From Eopsaltria australis (taxonomy: Eukaryota > Chordata > Aves > Passeriformes > Petroicidae): a DNA stretch of 64,000 nucleotides. How positions within the stretch are numbered: position 1 is the first letter of the stretch; the number at the start of each line of letters is the position of its first letter. The stretch lies in contig JAVTVJ010000049.1 in the NCBI GenBank assembly GCA_034509425.1, positions 2,812,001-2,876,000 of the forward strand. Reading direction: 5' to 3'. Made by a program: the position numbers and the translations under genes. Of this stretch, positions 1 through 13,721 are shown piece by piece. A model generated the notes under the pieces. It saw nothing but the letters and a program-made list of their open reading frames with translations, did no database searches and was not told the origin of the DNA.

Positions 1-2884
1 TCTTTCTTGTAGTTCCAGGCGAATGACACATTCCTCATCTCATTTAAAGAATGCCAAATTCTTTTCTGAAATATTTAGCTGTAAATATATTTCAAAAGGA
101 ATGTCTTTTCCTGGACTTTAAGGTTTCCAAGGAAGCTTTTGCTGCAAAATCCAGCATGCATAAACCAGGATAAGAAATGGTTCCCCCTCAGGGCACAGTC
201 TGAGATAAGACACACGGAAGTATAGAATCTCCAAATAAGTCCATTATCCATACCAATTAAATTCTAGAGCCAAACCTCTGCTTTTCTTCACTGATGTCTT
301 ATATAAAGAAATATAAATGTGGCATCAATTTGAATTTCGCATTCAAATGGTTCATTTAAACTCAATCTGGCACAACTAAAGACTTCTTCTGAAGGTAAAT
401 GGGTAATACATCTCATTTCCTGTGTGAAATTGAACAACTGGAACACTGTCTGGAATAGAAGACTGATTTCTTAGCAAGTCTCTAGCTTCCCGGTGTATTT
501 AACAAAACAGGAGTACGCATCCTTAAGGAAATCATGCAGGGCAGGTTATATAAACTGGGTAAGAAAACCCAAGTAAATATAATCCATTTTGCCTCTCACT
601 CCAAGCACACAGTTACCATATTTTAGCAGCTGTATTGCTATCAGACAGCTATCGAAAATGAGAAGCTGGTTTCTCTTCTCATTCATTCCCTTCAGCTTCC
701 TTTCATTAAATACTTAAATCCAGACAAGGTATTAGATTTTGAACTCTCTAACATCACCACAGTTTCAGCTTAGACAAAAATAGATCCAAAAGTTCCAGAA
801 AGTCAGCAAATTTGAAGGTGTTGTAACATCTTAGGAACATATGGCCTCATCCTTACGTGTTATTCTTGTAACTCTCCCTAAGAAGTCCCACATCAACAGC
901 TTTCTAAAACACCTTTTTTTTCAGATTGGAATATACCAAAATAAAAACGCATGGATAAACATGTCTCTGAAATTAAAACAATCTTCCTGGTGTCTTCAAC
1001 TTATCTCATTATTTGCAAAACTCCACATTGAAAGCGAAAATTGAAACTGTGGGGTCTGAGAGAATAAATTAAAAATTGGCATTCAGATGTTTGCTGGAAT
1101 ATGCCTGACTAATGTGACCCCAGAGATGAAGACAATTATGCATAACTACGCAAATTTCACAAAACATTCCTATTGCCTTAGTCACTATATGACCAGTAGA
1201 ATTTGTTAGGTTTCTATCAATTGTTTTATTTAGACTCTAAAATGTTAGATGTAATTGTACCACTGACACTTCCTCCCGAGCAGCTAGAAAATGGTCCCAA
1301 TTTTCAGTCATGACAGCTTGAGCCAGCCTAGCTTTGCTTAAATGAAATTTATACCAATCTTCTGAAGGATCTTGCTATGTCTAGCTTTTGCCATTTACCT
1401 AGGTGTGGTTCACATCAACCCTCCTCAGTGGTGAGCCTGATTCCTGTGTATAACTCCTTAGAGAATGGTCTGCTTTAACAGAATTGAAGCATTATCTTTC
1501 TCTTAGTACCATTCTGTTACGGATAAGGCCCAAAATGAGAATAGGCCAACAAACTCATTCAATTAAAGTTGCAACAACATATCTGATATTTTGCATAGCA
1601 AGGATTAGAAAATTAAATCAGAATACAATTCATAGAGCTAGAAGTCAGCCTAGTTTAATCTTATCTCACTAGTGGTTTTTAAATGAAAGAGAATTTTGAA
1701 GGGCACTCAGCACCTAGTGTACCCTTTAGAAATTATGAGAAGTGCTGAATACCTTGAAAAAAACCACATGCATCTATCTAAGCTTTGGTTTACAAGCTTA
1801 AGTACAGGCACCCAACATTTAAATTTCTGGTTAGCCTTCTTAAAATTCATGGTTAAAGTGTTTATTTTGTCCTTTCACCTGGAGAACAAAATCCTTTTTA
1901 CTTGCAGATACACCCCTCCACCACAATTAAAATAGATGTTAGAAAGTGCCCAATGCAGCATTATTCACATAGCCTAACAAATCCATTGTTTTCTGAACAC
2001 AGGTATAAAACGGCTACGTTTCTCAAATGCATTGAAGAAGCAAATCCTTTCTGAGACAAAAGGCAGGCTTTTAAATATGTACCTGCATTTCTCCCAGAAC
2101 CAGAATCAGACCATTTCCAATGGCTCCATCCAAGCAAATGAGAGCAGCTGCATCAAGCAAATGTTACTAAGCTCAATTTATATTTGCCATTCATTCATAT
2201 AGACATAAACTTATAACCACTTGGACATTTTAAATTCAATTTTAATACGAATGGCTGCTTTGCAGTCCTCACCATCTGTCATGCCAGGCTGCATATTTTT
2301 TTCCACAATGTGATATTCTCATTTTCCAAAATAAAAATACTTTTTGTTTCCCTCATAGGAACTTCATGTATTCTGCTTCATAAAAAACTGATCAGCCTAG
2401 CACTGACATTTAATGTGTTTTGAGACTCGAAAACACACACAAGCTAACACAACTTCAGACACAAATTCCTGTACTTTTGGTCTCACTTTAAAAATAACAA
2501 AGTGGTGGTTTACGTAATTTGCACATTTTTATAGAAGATGGTTTGCTTTCTTTGTATTTAGTGCTATCAGCAAGTGTTGAAATTTTGTCCCGGAGTGCAA
2601 ATCACCAGAATTTTTCTAATAAAACGCTAAGTATTAATTTCTTTCAGTGACACATTTAAAGACATTCTGAAAAATAGATCTCCCAAGAACTCGTAAAAGA
2701 AATAAAAAGTTTCACATCGGAATAGTCTGTCAGAAAATCCTGGAAGGGCCCTGCTGTTTTCTTCTCTCCTTCCAGGTCTAAAAATAAAATGCTAGTCAAA
2801 ATGTTTTAAGTTTAATTGTAATATGAACATGGAAGAAATGTACAGATAAAATGGAAAGTGATTTTTATTTTGTTTTGTTAGGAC

Positions 2885-3137
2885 TTTTTTTTTTTTTTTA
2901 CTTTTGTGGGGTTTTTTCCCCAGTAAATGCTACAGAGAATTGGAAGTGAAAACAAAACAGTAATAAAATACATTGTGGGAGTTCTCTGGGCTTTTGCAGT
3001 CATTGGCATCCTTTCTCACTAAACATGCCACTCCTCAGCTCCACACCAACCATGACCCTACAATCTTCTCATAATACAGTTCACAGTAACTGCAAAATCT
3101 AGAAAGAGTTCAAGATTTTTCTTTTTTTTTTTTTTTT
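2885..3137. repeat. Two poly(T) tracts
   Basis: There is a T run of 15 at 2,885-2,899 and a T-rich run at 3,116-3,137 containing 16 uninterrupted T. No retroposon body is recognisable beside either tract, so they are probably simple slippage products. On the opposite strand they would read as poly(A). Confidence 0.8.
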
Positions 3138-3552
3138 CCATTAGAACTACTTCCCCTGTACTTTCTATTCCCTTGTCTTAGGTAATGCATCCAAAACCTA
3201 CTGTCACTTCTTCAAAACACCAGGTCACCTTTCATATCCTCAAGAACAACCACGCTCACATTTGTAAAAGGCACATATTTTCTGCCTATTGCAGATCTGC
3301 CCATCTGGAAAGGACCTCTTTCCCAGCACACTGCTGGATGCCAGAGAATGCCAAAGCCACTTTTAAGTCTGCGCTTCCCTGTGTTCTTTCATTATACTAT
3401 TAATGTAACGATGCAAAAATTGGCTGTAGTAACAGAATGAACAATTACTTTTTAATTAGGGATCAGTGGTAACAGATGTTACCACAACAGTCCATATTTA
3501 GAGTCTCAATGTTTCCTCACAAGTCTTAGACACTCACAGTTCACACTGATTT

Positions 3553-3576
3553 AAAAAATAAATAAATAAATAAATA
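3553..3576. repeat. (AAAT)n microsatellite
   Basis: Five or so uninterrupted AAAT units follow an A run. This is a plain tetranucleotide microsatellite, likely length-variable, with no sign of function. Confidence 0.9.
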
Positions 3577-4737
3577 CCATGCACACCCCACAAATCACCA
3601 GTATTTCTTTGAGCTCTTTCTCCCACCCTCTATCAGCATAGAGTCTCATGAGTTCACTGTAACAATTTTAGCTGCCTGTGACTCTGACCTTTATTATAAG
3701 ACCAACACTTTCAAGTTTACCAGTAAACCTGCAAAACCTTATTTATTCATTTCTTCATAAACAGCTTCTGAATACTAAATTAAGTCAAACCTTAAAGCTC
3801 TAAGTTAGATCCACTCAGGATTCCAGTTCTTGGGCTAAGTCATCTAGAACACCTACAGGAATAGATATTTCCTGGTCTTTCATCAGACAGTTTATATGTT
3901 GAGTCATTCATTGGATAGCAACAATACAGCTTTAAGACATTTCTATCATAGTCTCTTGTTTCATATAATAATTACTAACACTCCCATGTTCTGCTCCTTT
4001 TACATTATTAGCGTGACTCCCACAATCTAATAATTTTAAAACTTGGAGAAATTTTAGTATTCCTGTCACTGGTAAGAAAAGTGTCAGTACACCACCTATA
4101 AAAAGTGTTAATTTGTGGTGCTTTGATATTTATTGCTCTGCAGCAAAGTGCACTAAAAAACAAACCATGCATTGAATATCAAATTGACTTTTAAAACCAG
4201 GTGGAATGCTATTCCTTAGCAGAGGCCAGTTGAAGTATTTGTCAGAGTTATTTTTAGTTGGTAAAGTGGATTTCATAAAATTTTGTCAGAAATAAATTAA
4301 TTCTGTGGAGGAAAAAAAATTTTAAAACCTGCGCACCACAAAACCACCCCAACATTTTACAGGGAAAGAGACACACTGAAGTTTTAACCCAGCAAAAAGA
4401 CATTCTTCTTTTGTAGGAAAAAGACAGAAACAAACCTCTGCTTTCTCAATATGACATTATTCAGCTTTTAAACACTTCGGGATTGTTTTCATGCCTATAT
4501 TTTCCCCTTTAAGTCACACAAGAACACAAAGGATTTGATTTCTGTTGATATTGACTGAAAAATAAAGCCCTGTCAAAGTGTCTCAAAAAGTGTTTGCAGC
4601 CTTCTGTTTGAGCTGCAGTGCTAGAAATACTCCTGGGCTCCCACTGCAGAAGCAGCTTTTCACAAGCCTTCCTTAGAATAATGCTGTGCACCCAAAGTGG
4701 AAAATCACATATTTTGTAAGTTCTGTATGTAAAGCCA

Positions 4738-4797
4738 ATTCAAACAAACAAACCAATCAAAAAAAAAAACCCAACCAAAAAAAATCCCAGAAAACAA
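4738..4797 (+). repeat. A/C-rich low-complexity tract
   Basis: The tract consists of A runs broken by C or CC (AAACAAAC, AAAACCCAACC patterns). Similar tracts occur near 11,397, 12,665, 12,888 and 25,647. It is most simply a decayed poly(A) or slippage product. No transposon body is recognisable upstream. Confidence 0.75.
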
Positions 4798-7700
4798 GGG
4801 GTGCTTTTATGCGCACAGCTAGAATTTAAAAGAGTAAACCCACAATTTTGAGCATACATGTATGATTTAGAACAGGGTTGATAAGCAAAGAAATCCCCAC
4901 AAACTCTGGTACTGTTTTATATAACTTTCAAGGCACAGTCCTCTGGCCTGGATCTGCTTTATCAGTTTAATGTTTCTGTCTCAATTTGTCACATCTCTGA
5001 TGTGGTGTATTTTTGTATTAGAGCCCACTGCAGAGCCGAGCTGTGTGAATAATGGATTTTGCATTGTGCTGTCTGAACCTCAAGCAAAAGAATCTGAGAC
5101 CAGATAGAATATTGCATTTGCTGTTTCTTTGTGAGGTTATTGCCAAATTTCCCCCTTTATCAAACAAATTTTCTAAATAGATATGTTTATTTTCATCTTT
5201 TGTAAGTTATCAAAACATGAATACTTTAAATTAAAAAAATGAAATGCTTTTCTTCCTCTAGAATATTCAATAGATTAGGCAGGAATTTACATTAATAAGA
5301 ACTTTGCCTGGTCTTATTGTAAAAAATTCTTCTCGTTTCTTCATGCTATTTGATTAAGCTTTGGGAATGAATAAGGACAAGTACTGTTCTTCTTTTACTA
5401 TAAGATACAATTGTTATGACAACTTCCATGAGATAAGTCTATTTTTGTTTCCTTATTTTATTTGTTATCTAGACCAACACAGAAGTTGTGTAAGTTGAGC
5501 TTTCGTATTGGTTTTGTTAAAATATTCTTAAATTTAGCACACAAGATAGTAGAACATATTATCTTGACAAAAATTCTTAAAACGATAAGAATCTATCAAA
5601 CATTCTACATACTTCCTGGAAGAAATTTAGAAAAAACTGTTACCCAGCCTCAATGACATCATACTAATTACATGGAGAATAAATTAATGTGTACTGAGTT
5701 GCAGATACACAGTTTAAGAAGTGAGATTAGAAAATGGAATATAATATGGTCTTTCTCACACCTCTCTTACTCTGGAATCTCAAAAGCTAGATAAAATGGA
5801 AGTGGATGACATCAGGAAGAGAATTAAGTATTTTTATCAAACCATTAAAATTTTCCTCTTCATTGTGGTCTCATAAAAACTTCCTTTCCTAACGCCTTGC
5901 TAAATTTAAGCTTTTAAAAACTCAGAACCTATAGAACTTTCTACAGCCAAAAATAAAAAGGTCAGCAACAGTGTTTATCTTGAATAAAATTATTTCAAAT
6001 CCCTATTAGAGGGTCAGAAGGAAGAACATATATTAGTGCAACAATTTTCCACATGCAAGGAAATAAGTCCAAGCAAATAAGTCCACATGCAAGGAAGTCG
6101 TCCAGACATTGAAAACTGGCACTATATTTATGGGCTCATAACCATCGTTAGCCATACTGCAGATAGTGAGGTGCCAGGAGCCTTGCTCCACTGAGAGAAA
6201 AATGTGACACACTGCCAAATAAACTCATTGCATGAAGTGAGATGTAAGATTAGAAAAGGAGTGTCTCAATGGCCAAGTTCCTCTGACTTCTCAGAAGCTT
6301 AATTTATCTTAATCTCTTCTCCCTATTATTCTCACCCTTGCCTTCTTCGTGCTGACTGGAAAAACTTCTCCCCCAAGCCTGCCTATGTCCACCATGGCCT
6401 GGTTTGTCCTGAGGTGCTCAGAGCAATCGAGTTCTAGGCCAAAGCATACCCAGTAGCAATACCATATTTTAATAAATACATGATTCTATAAATATATACA
6501 CACACATTCCCATACATGCACAAGGGGAAAAAAACAGGCACTATATTGAACAACAAAAATATTTAAATTCACTTCATCCCAGCAAGAATTTCAATCATTG
6601 TCAGTGACATACTTCAGTTTCTGCAGAGTTGCCCTCTACTAAATACAGTGTTTCTGTGTTTATTATGGAAACCAAATGCTTTAAGTAATTGAAGCTGATA
6701 CCCAGCAATTTCCAGTAAAACATGTCAGTTCTAAACATCTTAAAATATAACCTTGTTTTTATTAAACTGATCTGTTGGCAACATAGATCTATAATCAACA
6801 GTGCATCTCAAGATGTTAAAAATTCCCTTAAGAATGGAGATATCTTCAAGTTTCTTGTGTACCATTTTGTGCTCACTCCCCTCTCTGAATAAAAATTTAT
6901 TCAGGGGAAAGTAGATATTGAAACAGCAGGGCCATAACCAAGATCAGAACCTCTTAGAACTATTGCTGCACTGATTATCCATGGCACTAATAGCTGCTAA
7001 CAGCAGTGATTCAGTCTTGGAGAAATGATCAATAGTTACTATAGACTGCCCATCTGGGAGCTCTGGAGGCAGTAGAAAGGTGTATTTGTCACAATCAAAT
7101 ATATACAGCAAGCTACACACCTTCACCAAAAAGACTGTCAGCTACATGTAAGAAGCACGAGGCATTCAGAAATAGGTAAAGCAAGCACCTTTTTGGAGCA
7201 AGATCAGTATAGACCCTGTAACATTTTTCAGTATAACATCACAACCGTGCCTCCTCCCAGCTGTGCTATTCATGTGATGTGGTAAGATTATATAAGCAAT
7301 ACTAGAACATTGAAACTTCTGTTTCCTCAGACTTCACCATCATTTACCAGAAGTCTTCCATTCATAGCAAAGGTCTTGTGATGGAGTCATGTTTTATATT
7401 GCTGTATAAAATTCATCTGCACTGTTTACACTTCAAGTCAAAGCTGAAACACCAATTCTGTTGCAGAAACAGAATCCAAAGTTTCCAGCATGGATAATAT
7501 TTTATTCTCAGTGGAGAAGGATCAATCCACGCAACATTTAACCAAGTGTAACACGTGTTTGGGCCCTGGACTAAAATTCTTGTATTCTCAATCTCATGTT
7601 AGTATTTCTGATGTGTTCACAGCAGAAGAGTAACCTGCAAAACCATGATCTAACTTGTAAAATAGGAGAGAAAAAGTCAAAGCTCTAGATTTCATTTTAA

Positions 7701-9575
7701 ACTTTGAACAATTAATTTTCAAAAGCTTGATGAAACAAAACATGAAAAAAAACCCACCCCAAAAAATAGAAGAAAGCTTTACAGTATTTTGGATATTCAT
7801 CACAAATACCGGGAAATTCCTCCATATTTCCCAATATGAAGAAATCTAATCTTCACAAGTTGTCAAAAAAACATGGGTATAATTACAATATTTTCAGTAG
7901 GCTGCTACAAACTCACATTGCAATAATTCTCATATCAGCCTCAGTTGAGCAGAAGGAGGATTCTAAACCTGGATTTAGTCAAGCCAAGAACATTTGTTTA
8001 AAGGAAGCTTCCAGGAAGTGAGAGCTGATACTTTTACAAGACACAGCTTGTGTTTGTGTCTAAAAGTCTGCCTACAGAAACTGCTTTCCCTGAAGGCTAC
8101 AGGATACATAGCTTTCACAAGCAGAATATGTAGTATTACTCATGCTGGGTGCATTTTGGAGTCAGCCTCTGCCACAGCAGAACCTGGGGAGTTTATCAGC
8201 ATCTTCAGTCATTTAAAGAACTCAGGCATTTAAAGAATCTCCAGAGGACAAGGAATTTTTAGAGCATCTACTGACAGAAGCAATATCTAACTAAGCAACT
8301 TTATGGACTTAGCCCTTCACGTTTGTTATTTCTATACTGCTTTATTCACGTTTCAAGCAACTGTATTTTACCTTATTTTGTGGCAGTTCAGCAACCTATA
8401 AGTTTTAACTATCGGAATGCAACACAACTAATGTAGCCCTGTTTCACACTAGGAGCAGTTAGTTTTGGTACTTTTTCTCTCTGGATAGTGTTTATAAATT
8501 TTGAATGTTTATGTAATGGTCTATTCAAGGCCAGCAAACAAATTTGTTTCCTGTGTTCATCCAACCCAGCTAGTTTTTTATAACATGCTGTCCTTTTGTT
8601 GGCTTGCTTCAGAGTTTGACTTCCATATTCAATGGTTCACAGGAACAAAAATTGCCATTTTTCTTCAAAAGTCTTAAAATCCCAAGATATTTCTTTGACA
8701 GTGCCTACTATTCAGACTTTGTCTTACTGAGTTAAGGAATAAGCACAACCAGGAAGTAAAAGCCCGTGTACAAGCACACACTAAACACAGTATTAAATTC
8801 AAAATCATTAACAGAAGTTTCCCCTGCCTATACTCATATTTTCGGTCATTGAAGATAAGGATACAAATATTCAAGAAGCTTTCAAATAAAAGATTTTGAA
8901 CAAGGAACTTCACCAAAGAAATCAAATATTGAGCCCCCAAAACACAAGGTCATACAGCTGGTATGGGTTCTAAGACCAGAAGAGGGTCAAGTATTTCTCT
9001 GTTCTCCTGATTTGACAAAAGGAAAAAGCACCACTTACAAAGTGATAAAATTAAACTCTGAAGAAGATATTGTGGTATCTTAGGGATAAATGAAGATATA
9101 ACTAGATAAAAATTCAAAAAAAGAATTCATCAAAATGAATAAAATATAGTCTTACATGTCTGTAATATTTTTGTAATATTTGTCAATAAACACGAAGCCT
9201 AAGTAATCAGTCTTTAGGGTTACTGTTCCCAGAGAATTTGGTAGAATTTTTCCAGGTTCAAAAGGGTTTTATCTAGCTTCACAGAACAAAGCACACTTAA
9301 CTTCGAGAACACCATGACATCTTTAGACTGTAAGTCTTTATCTAAGTGGAATTCCATCTACCACAAAGAGCTGTATTAAATGAGAAAAGAGAATATCCTC
9401 TTACCCTTACACACATAACAAAGGGTTGTGAGCTAAATCACACCATTCAAGACAAGGCGCTATAGTTCATGATTCTGTAAAATTGCCCAGCCAAAAGTTA
9501 GCAGGAATCACAAAGAACCAAAACACAAAACTGCAAAGAAAATTAAGAATATCCCCATGCTACTGTTCTGTGCTA

Positions 9576-9593
9576 AAATTGTGTACACAATTT
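9576..9593. repeat. 18-bp perfect palindrome
   Basis: AAATTGTGTACACAATTT reads the same on both strands, with 9-bp arms and no spacer. It lies in plain AT-rich DNA. One such palindrome in 64 kb is near chance expectation, especially in AT-rich sequence, so no function is assigned. Confidence 0.85.
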
Positions 9594-10175
9594 AATACAG
9601 CTAGAAGAAATACAGAAAAAGAAAAGAAACAAGAAGGATGAAAGTCACGCAATTAGATTTTTAGATGTTAAGTCCAAATACAGGACATAGACCAAAAATT
9701 CTTTATTGATGTAAATTTGATAAATGGCAAAAATCAGAAAGAGTTAATGGGGAAAGAGCATTCTTCTTAGCTTCAAATATAAGAACCTAATACCACTAAA
9801 ACTAGGTAGCAAGAAAGACATCTCTACACATAACAGTCAATCAATAGAAATCTCTTGCTATAGAATGTTGGTGATGCTAATGTCTTATAAGTTTTCAATA
9901 AGTCACTGCACATTTGCAGTGAGGAGAGAGCTCTGCAATGTAATACAAAGATTTTTATATTAGCTAAGCAAGAAATGAGACACAAATTTTGGAGGCTGGA
10001 AAAGTATACTGAAGATGCTTTCCTACATAGCTGAATTAATATATGTTTACTCTTTCCTGCCCACCTTTTGATGGTGCCAGTCAGAAGTGTCCCAGGCCAA
10101 ATTAACTTCCAGGTTGATCGGTCCTTATACAACTCCCTGCCTGCTCAGCAGCAAATCTACTTTGGAGTTCAGGGA

Positions 10176-10184
10176 TATAAAAGG
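10176..10184 (+). promoter_or_regulatory. Isolated TATA-box match
   Basis: TATAAAAGG followed by a G-rich run is a full match to the strong TATA-box consensus. It sits in a locally less AT-rich stretch (about 10,060-10,290). No open frame, known LTR or downstream exon can be tied to it. It could be a promoter of an unannotated transcript or lie in an unrecognised LTR, but a chance match is at least as likely. Confidence 0.25.
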
Positions 10185-10827
10185 GGGTGGCAGTGGCTCA
10201 GTTCACAACCCCACTGAATGCTCAGACCTGAGAAATGTGTGAAACTGGACTCCACAAAAAGACCCCTCCAGAATTAGCCACTACCTTTGTGTACATCAAG
10301 ATCCAAGCACACATAAGAAAGCCAATATAGACTTAGTCTACATTGTACAGGGTCCACATATTTTATTTAAATACACGTGGGAAACTGTCTTTAGTTTTTG
10401 AAGTGAGACCCTTAAATAGCCCTTACTATACAATAATAAAATAATAGTCTCTTATGCAATAATAATTGCAGTTCATTATAAAATGCTAATTAGTCATTCA
10501 AAAACATGCTAATGCAGTGTTTATTAATTCTTTGGGAAGTAAAAAAGTTTCTGTTTCTTTCTATTTCAGCAAAATAGATAAGATGAATAATTTTGTCTAG
10601 TCAACTACAAAAAGCACTTTCTTCTGAAGTGCAAATCACTGAATTTTGTGGAAGTAAAATTTGGCTGTACTTGAGAATTCAGAAGGATAGCAACAACATC
10701 AACCTGAAACTCTCTTGGGAAAGATCCAGAAGTAGTCAACCCCCAAATCTCTAAATTTATTAGGCTTTTAATATGCTTTTCAAGCAACAGAAGTTAACCA
10801 TTTCCTCTACAGATTGGTTTATTAATC

Positions 10828-10920
10828 TATATATATATATATAAATTTTTTTTTTTGTTTGGAATTTTTGGGTGACTTTTTTTGCTTGGTTGTGTTTGGG
10901 TTGCAGGGTGGTTTTTTTCC
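10828..10920. repeat. (TA)n plus T/G-rich tract
   Basis: A TA dinucleotide run at about 10,828-10,843 is followed by T runs interrupted by G (TTTGG, TTGGGTTG patterns) up to about 10,920. The T/G part is the complement of the A/C-rich tracts seen elsewhere on the + strand, so this copy has the opposite orientation. Confidence 0.8.
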
Positions 10921-11396
10921 TCTTTTTAAACAATAGTTAGTGTTAAAAGGTGCTACTAAGGGTAACACACTACAAACCCTGCAAATTGTGGCGAAATGAA
11001 TTTATTCTACAACTATTAAGTGTAGCTGCTGGGAACAAAAAGAAGAATGGTCTCAATAAAGAAACTCATATAGTCTGTGCTGGCAGGAATTAAAGTAGTT
11101 CCAAGACTTAATACTAAACCTTTTTATATAGTTTCTTCAAGTTGCATTTTGTTTTTAGCAACATGCTGGCGTGGTTGAAACAGTGGGAAAAGGAATCTGT
11201 AGTGAAAACCAAAGTTTGGAAAAATATTTTTTCTATTAAAAAATGTGTTGGGGAACAACAATAACTTGAAGAAAGAAGGCACTAGGCATGAATTTCCACT
11301 ACCTTCTGTGAACCATGCATAATAATAAAGTAATAGGCCTGCACAGCCACCAGGCTATTCCCTTTCATATCAAGAGTTATAGGAACAGATTGCAGG

Positions 11397-11470
11397 AAAA
11401 GAAAAAAAAAAACCCAAAAACCAAAACTCAAAACACCGCAACACAAACAAACAAAAAATAAAAACCAGTA
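11397..11470 (+). repeat. A/C-rich low-complexity tract
   Basis: About 70 bp are almost entirely A with scattered C, of the same type as the tract at 4,738. The overlapping open frame on the other strand is rich in F, L and C only because of this composition and is not a gene. Confidence 0.8.
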
Positions 11471-12664
11471 ACAACAAAATGTCACAGTCTTCACATGGCA
11501 GCAGGGTAGTAGGTGTTCTTGCTACTTAGTCATGATCATTCTAGTGCAGTTGTCATTATTTTCTTACAAACATTACTTAATCTTATGTATTAAATTCTGC
11601 TCCCTTAAAAAAAATTTGCATATAAATTTGGTGGCACTTTTCTATCTAAATTCTGTCTTCCATGCTATTCAAAAACCCCACATTCTGCATCCAGCAGGAA
11701 ATAAAAATATTCTAAAACTGGTGGTTTGAAACATTCTTTAAATCAGGTTTTGTTCTTTTTTATCTGAAAATCTTCATTTTTTCTTCATGACATTCAAAGT
11801 TCTCATGAAGCAATACACTCATTTTATCACAATTTCTGAAAAAGTTTTAAATTAGGTTCAAGGCACATATCTGGGGAATATGTTACTTTTTATCCTGAGT
11901 ACGTGGTGTTGAAAAGTGACATTTAAATCACCACAGCTGCAAAAACCTACATTTCATACGAACAGAGGTCTAGAATTTCTGTGTGAGTTACATAACAGGC
12001 CACTTCAGAACTCACTACTGATATCATTTCAGCCACACGTGTCATTGTTATGACAATCCCTTTGCCAATCTTCGAACAGCCCACATCCATTATACAACTG
12101 AGGAAAGATATCCCTATAATGTATTCCTACAGACTTTATACTTCTGCACGTATATAAGGTATTTAAGAACTAGAACATGCTAGATATTAAAGGATTTTAA
12201 ATTTAAATATTTGGTCCAATTTTAAAGTTAAATTTTAAATCTAAAGATCCTCTTCTCTTCTGGAAAGACAAAATAGGCTTGTTGTGAGGCCACTTTGAAA
12301 CAAACTAACAAAAAGTATTGTCAGGAAAGTGTTTCTCTTACTCCAATTTCTAGAGGAAGAAAACACGGACAAGAATCTGCTATAAAGTCTCGCAATATCA
12401 TGCTGGCCTTGGAACAGTGTGTGACTATAGACAGGTATTATACTCAATAAGGTTGAAAAATGTCTCACAAACATTAGAACAATGTCCCCCATTCAAGCCT
12501 CTGACTTCATATATTACTGCATTTTTAATGGATTATCTCATGCTGGTACGTAGCCTGATTCTTACAGGTTCACTGGCAAGTAAGATGGGTTAATGTGCTG
12601 TGCTTCTAGAAATTCTTAATAAGGGGGGAATGCCAACTTTCCTTCACACTTCATCTTGGACCAA

Positions 12665-12930
12665 AACTACTCAAACAAAACCACCCAAACCCCAACAAAC
12701 TTTCCTTACAGAAACATAGTCAAAACCCATTAAACACTTCCATCAGTGAAAACACAGGTTTCCAAGGAAGTAAGACTTTGGACATCAAGAGGACTAAAAG
12801 GGATACAGACGGTGCTTCTTGAATCTTTTTTTCCCCCTCTACTAGCAACTCAGTTTCTAGGAGAAATTTATGTCACATTACGTCAGTAAGCAACAACAAA
12901 AAACCACGAACACCTAAAAACCCCCAACCC
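12665..12930 (+). repeat. Two short A/C-rich tracts
   Basis: A/C-rich runs with CAAAC, CCCAAAC and CCCCAAC words occur at about 12,669-12,702 and again at about 12,890-12,931. They belong to the same low-complexity type as 4,738 and 11,397. Confidence 0.65.
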
Positions 12931-13689
12931 TACATGTCTTCACTCATGTGAGTTAGAATATTTCATTCTTTACTACACATTTAGAACGAGATGTTTAATT
13001 CAAATTTTCTCTGTAAAGCAAAGTGCAACAATTGCTTTGTTTAATTGCTATTTTCTGTTGTTTATATGGATAGAATTTGGTAATACCCCATCCTTTTCAA
13101 GGCTCTTGCAACAGGGAGCAGAAGGAAGCAACGAAGTCTTGCCTGTAGATTCATGAGAGTTAAGTCGGAACAGGAAGTGCCCTTAACTGCTGGTGTTGGC
13201 TCCAAAATTCAAAAGAGCCATGTAAATTTGAGATAGGATTTACAGACGTGAAATTGCATTGCCACAAATCAGGATATCAGATTGCTGTTTAAAACTAGCT
13301 CCATTACAGAAATGTTGTCCAGTATTTTGAAGGCTATTCAACTCATTATCCCTAACTAATTATGTTGATGAGAATAATAGATTCCAGAGATGTGTGCGAA
13401 GCATCAGCTCAGAGAAGTGGAAGCAACTCTGTGACTGAAATTTTCATTCCCTACACCTTAACACTGAATTTTCTGTTCTTTATGTGTCTTGTTTTCTAAA
13501 TGCCACATGCAGTATGGTTACTACTTGACATGCCTGCCATCACAGCCTGTCAGAGTAGATACAGCAAAGCATCAGGTTTCTTTCTACCTTCCTGACCCCT
13601 CAGGGGGGTTACAGTTCAAGCAAGTACAGGCACTCCTTATCAGCCAAAATGAAAGGGGTTGCAAGACCTGCAGAGGTGGAGGGATGCTG

Positions 13690-13721
13690 CCTCTTTTTCT
13701 TTCCCTCCCTCCCTCCCTTCT
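13690..13721. repeat. CT-rich polypyrimidine tract with (CCCT)n core
   Basis: A pure C/T run centres on about four CCCT units. On the opposite strand it is a polypurine (GGGA)n run. It is a simple repeat; no adjacent splice acceptor or exon is evident. Confidence 0.85.

Larger units (their letters stand above)
1..10140. other. AT-rich non-coding DNA, no gene seen
   Basis: I see no coding exon, RNA gene or recognisable transposon here. Open frames are all short (102 codons or fewer), lack recognisable domains and are rich in codons for K, N, F, I, L and S, as expected from random AT-rich DNA. Homopolymers and short tandem repeats are listed separately. The part from about 4,930 to 5,170 is less AT-rich and looks like possible conserved non-coding sequence, judged by eye only. 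A small imperfect duplication lies at 6,048-6,096, where a 15-bp word beginning TCCACATGC occurs twice, 34 bp apart. The stretch is probably intergenic or intronic. Confidence 0.7.

Noticed and set aside
11282..11494. Hydrophobic 70-codon minus-strand frame resembling a membrane protein
   Set aside because: The F/L/C-rich stretch is produced by the A/C-rich tract at 11,397-11,470.
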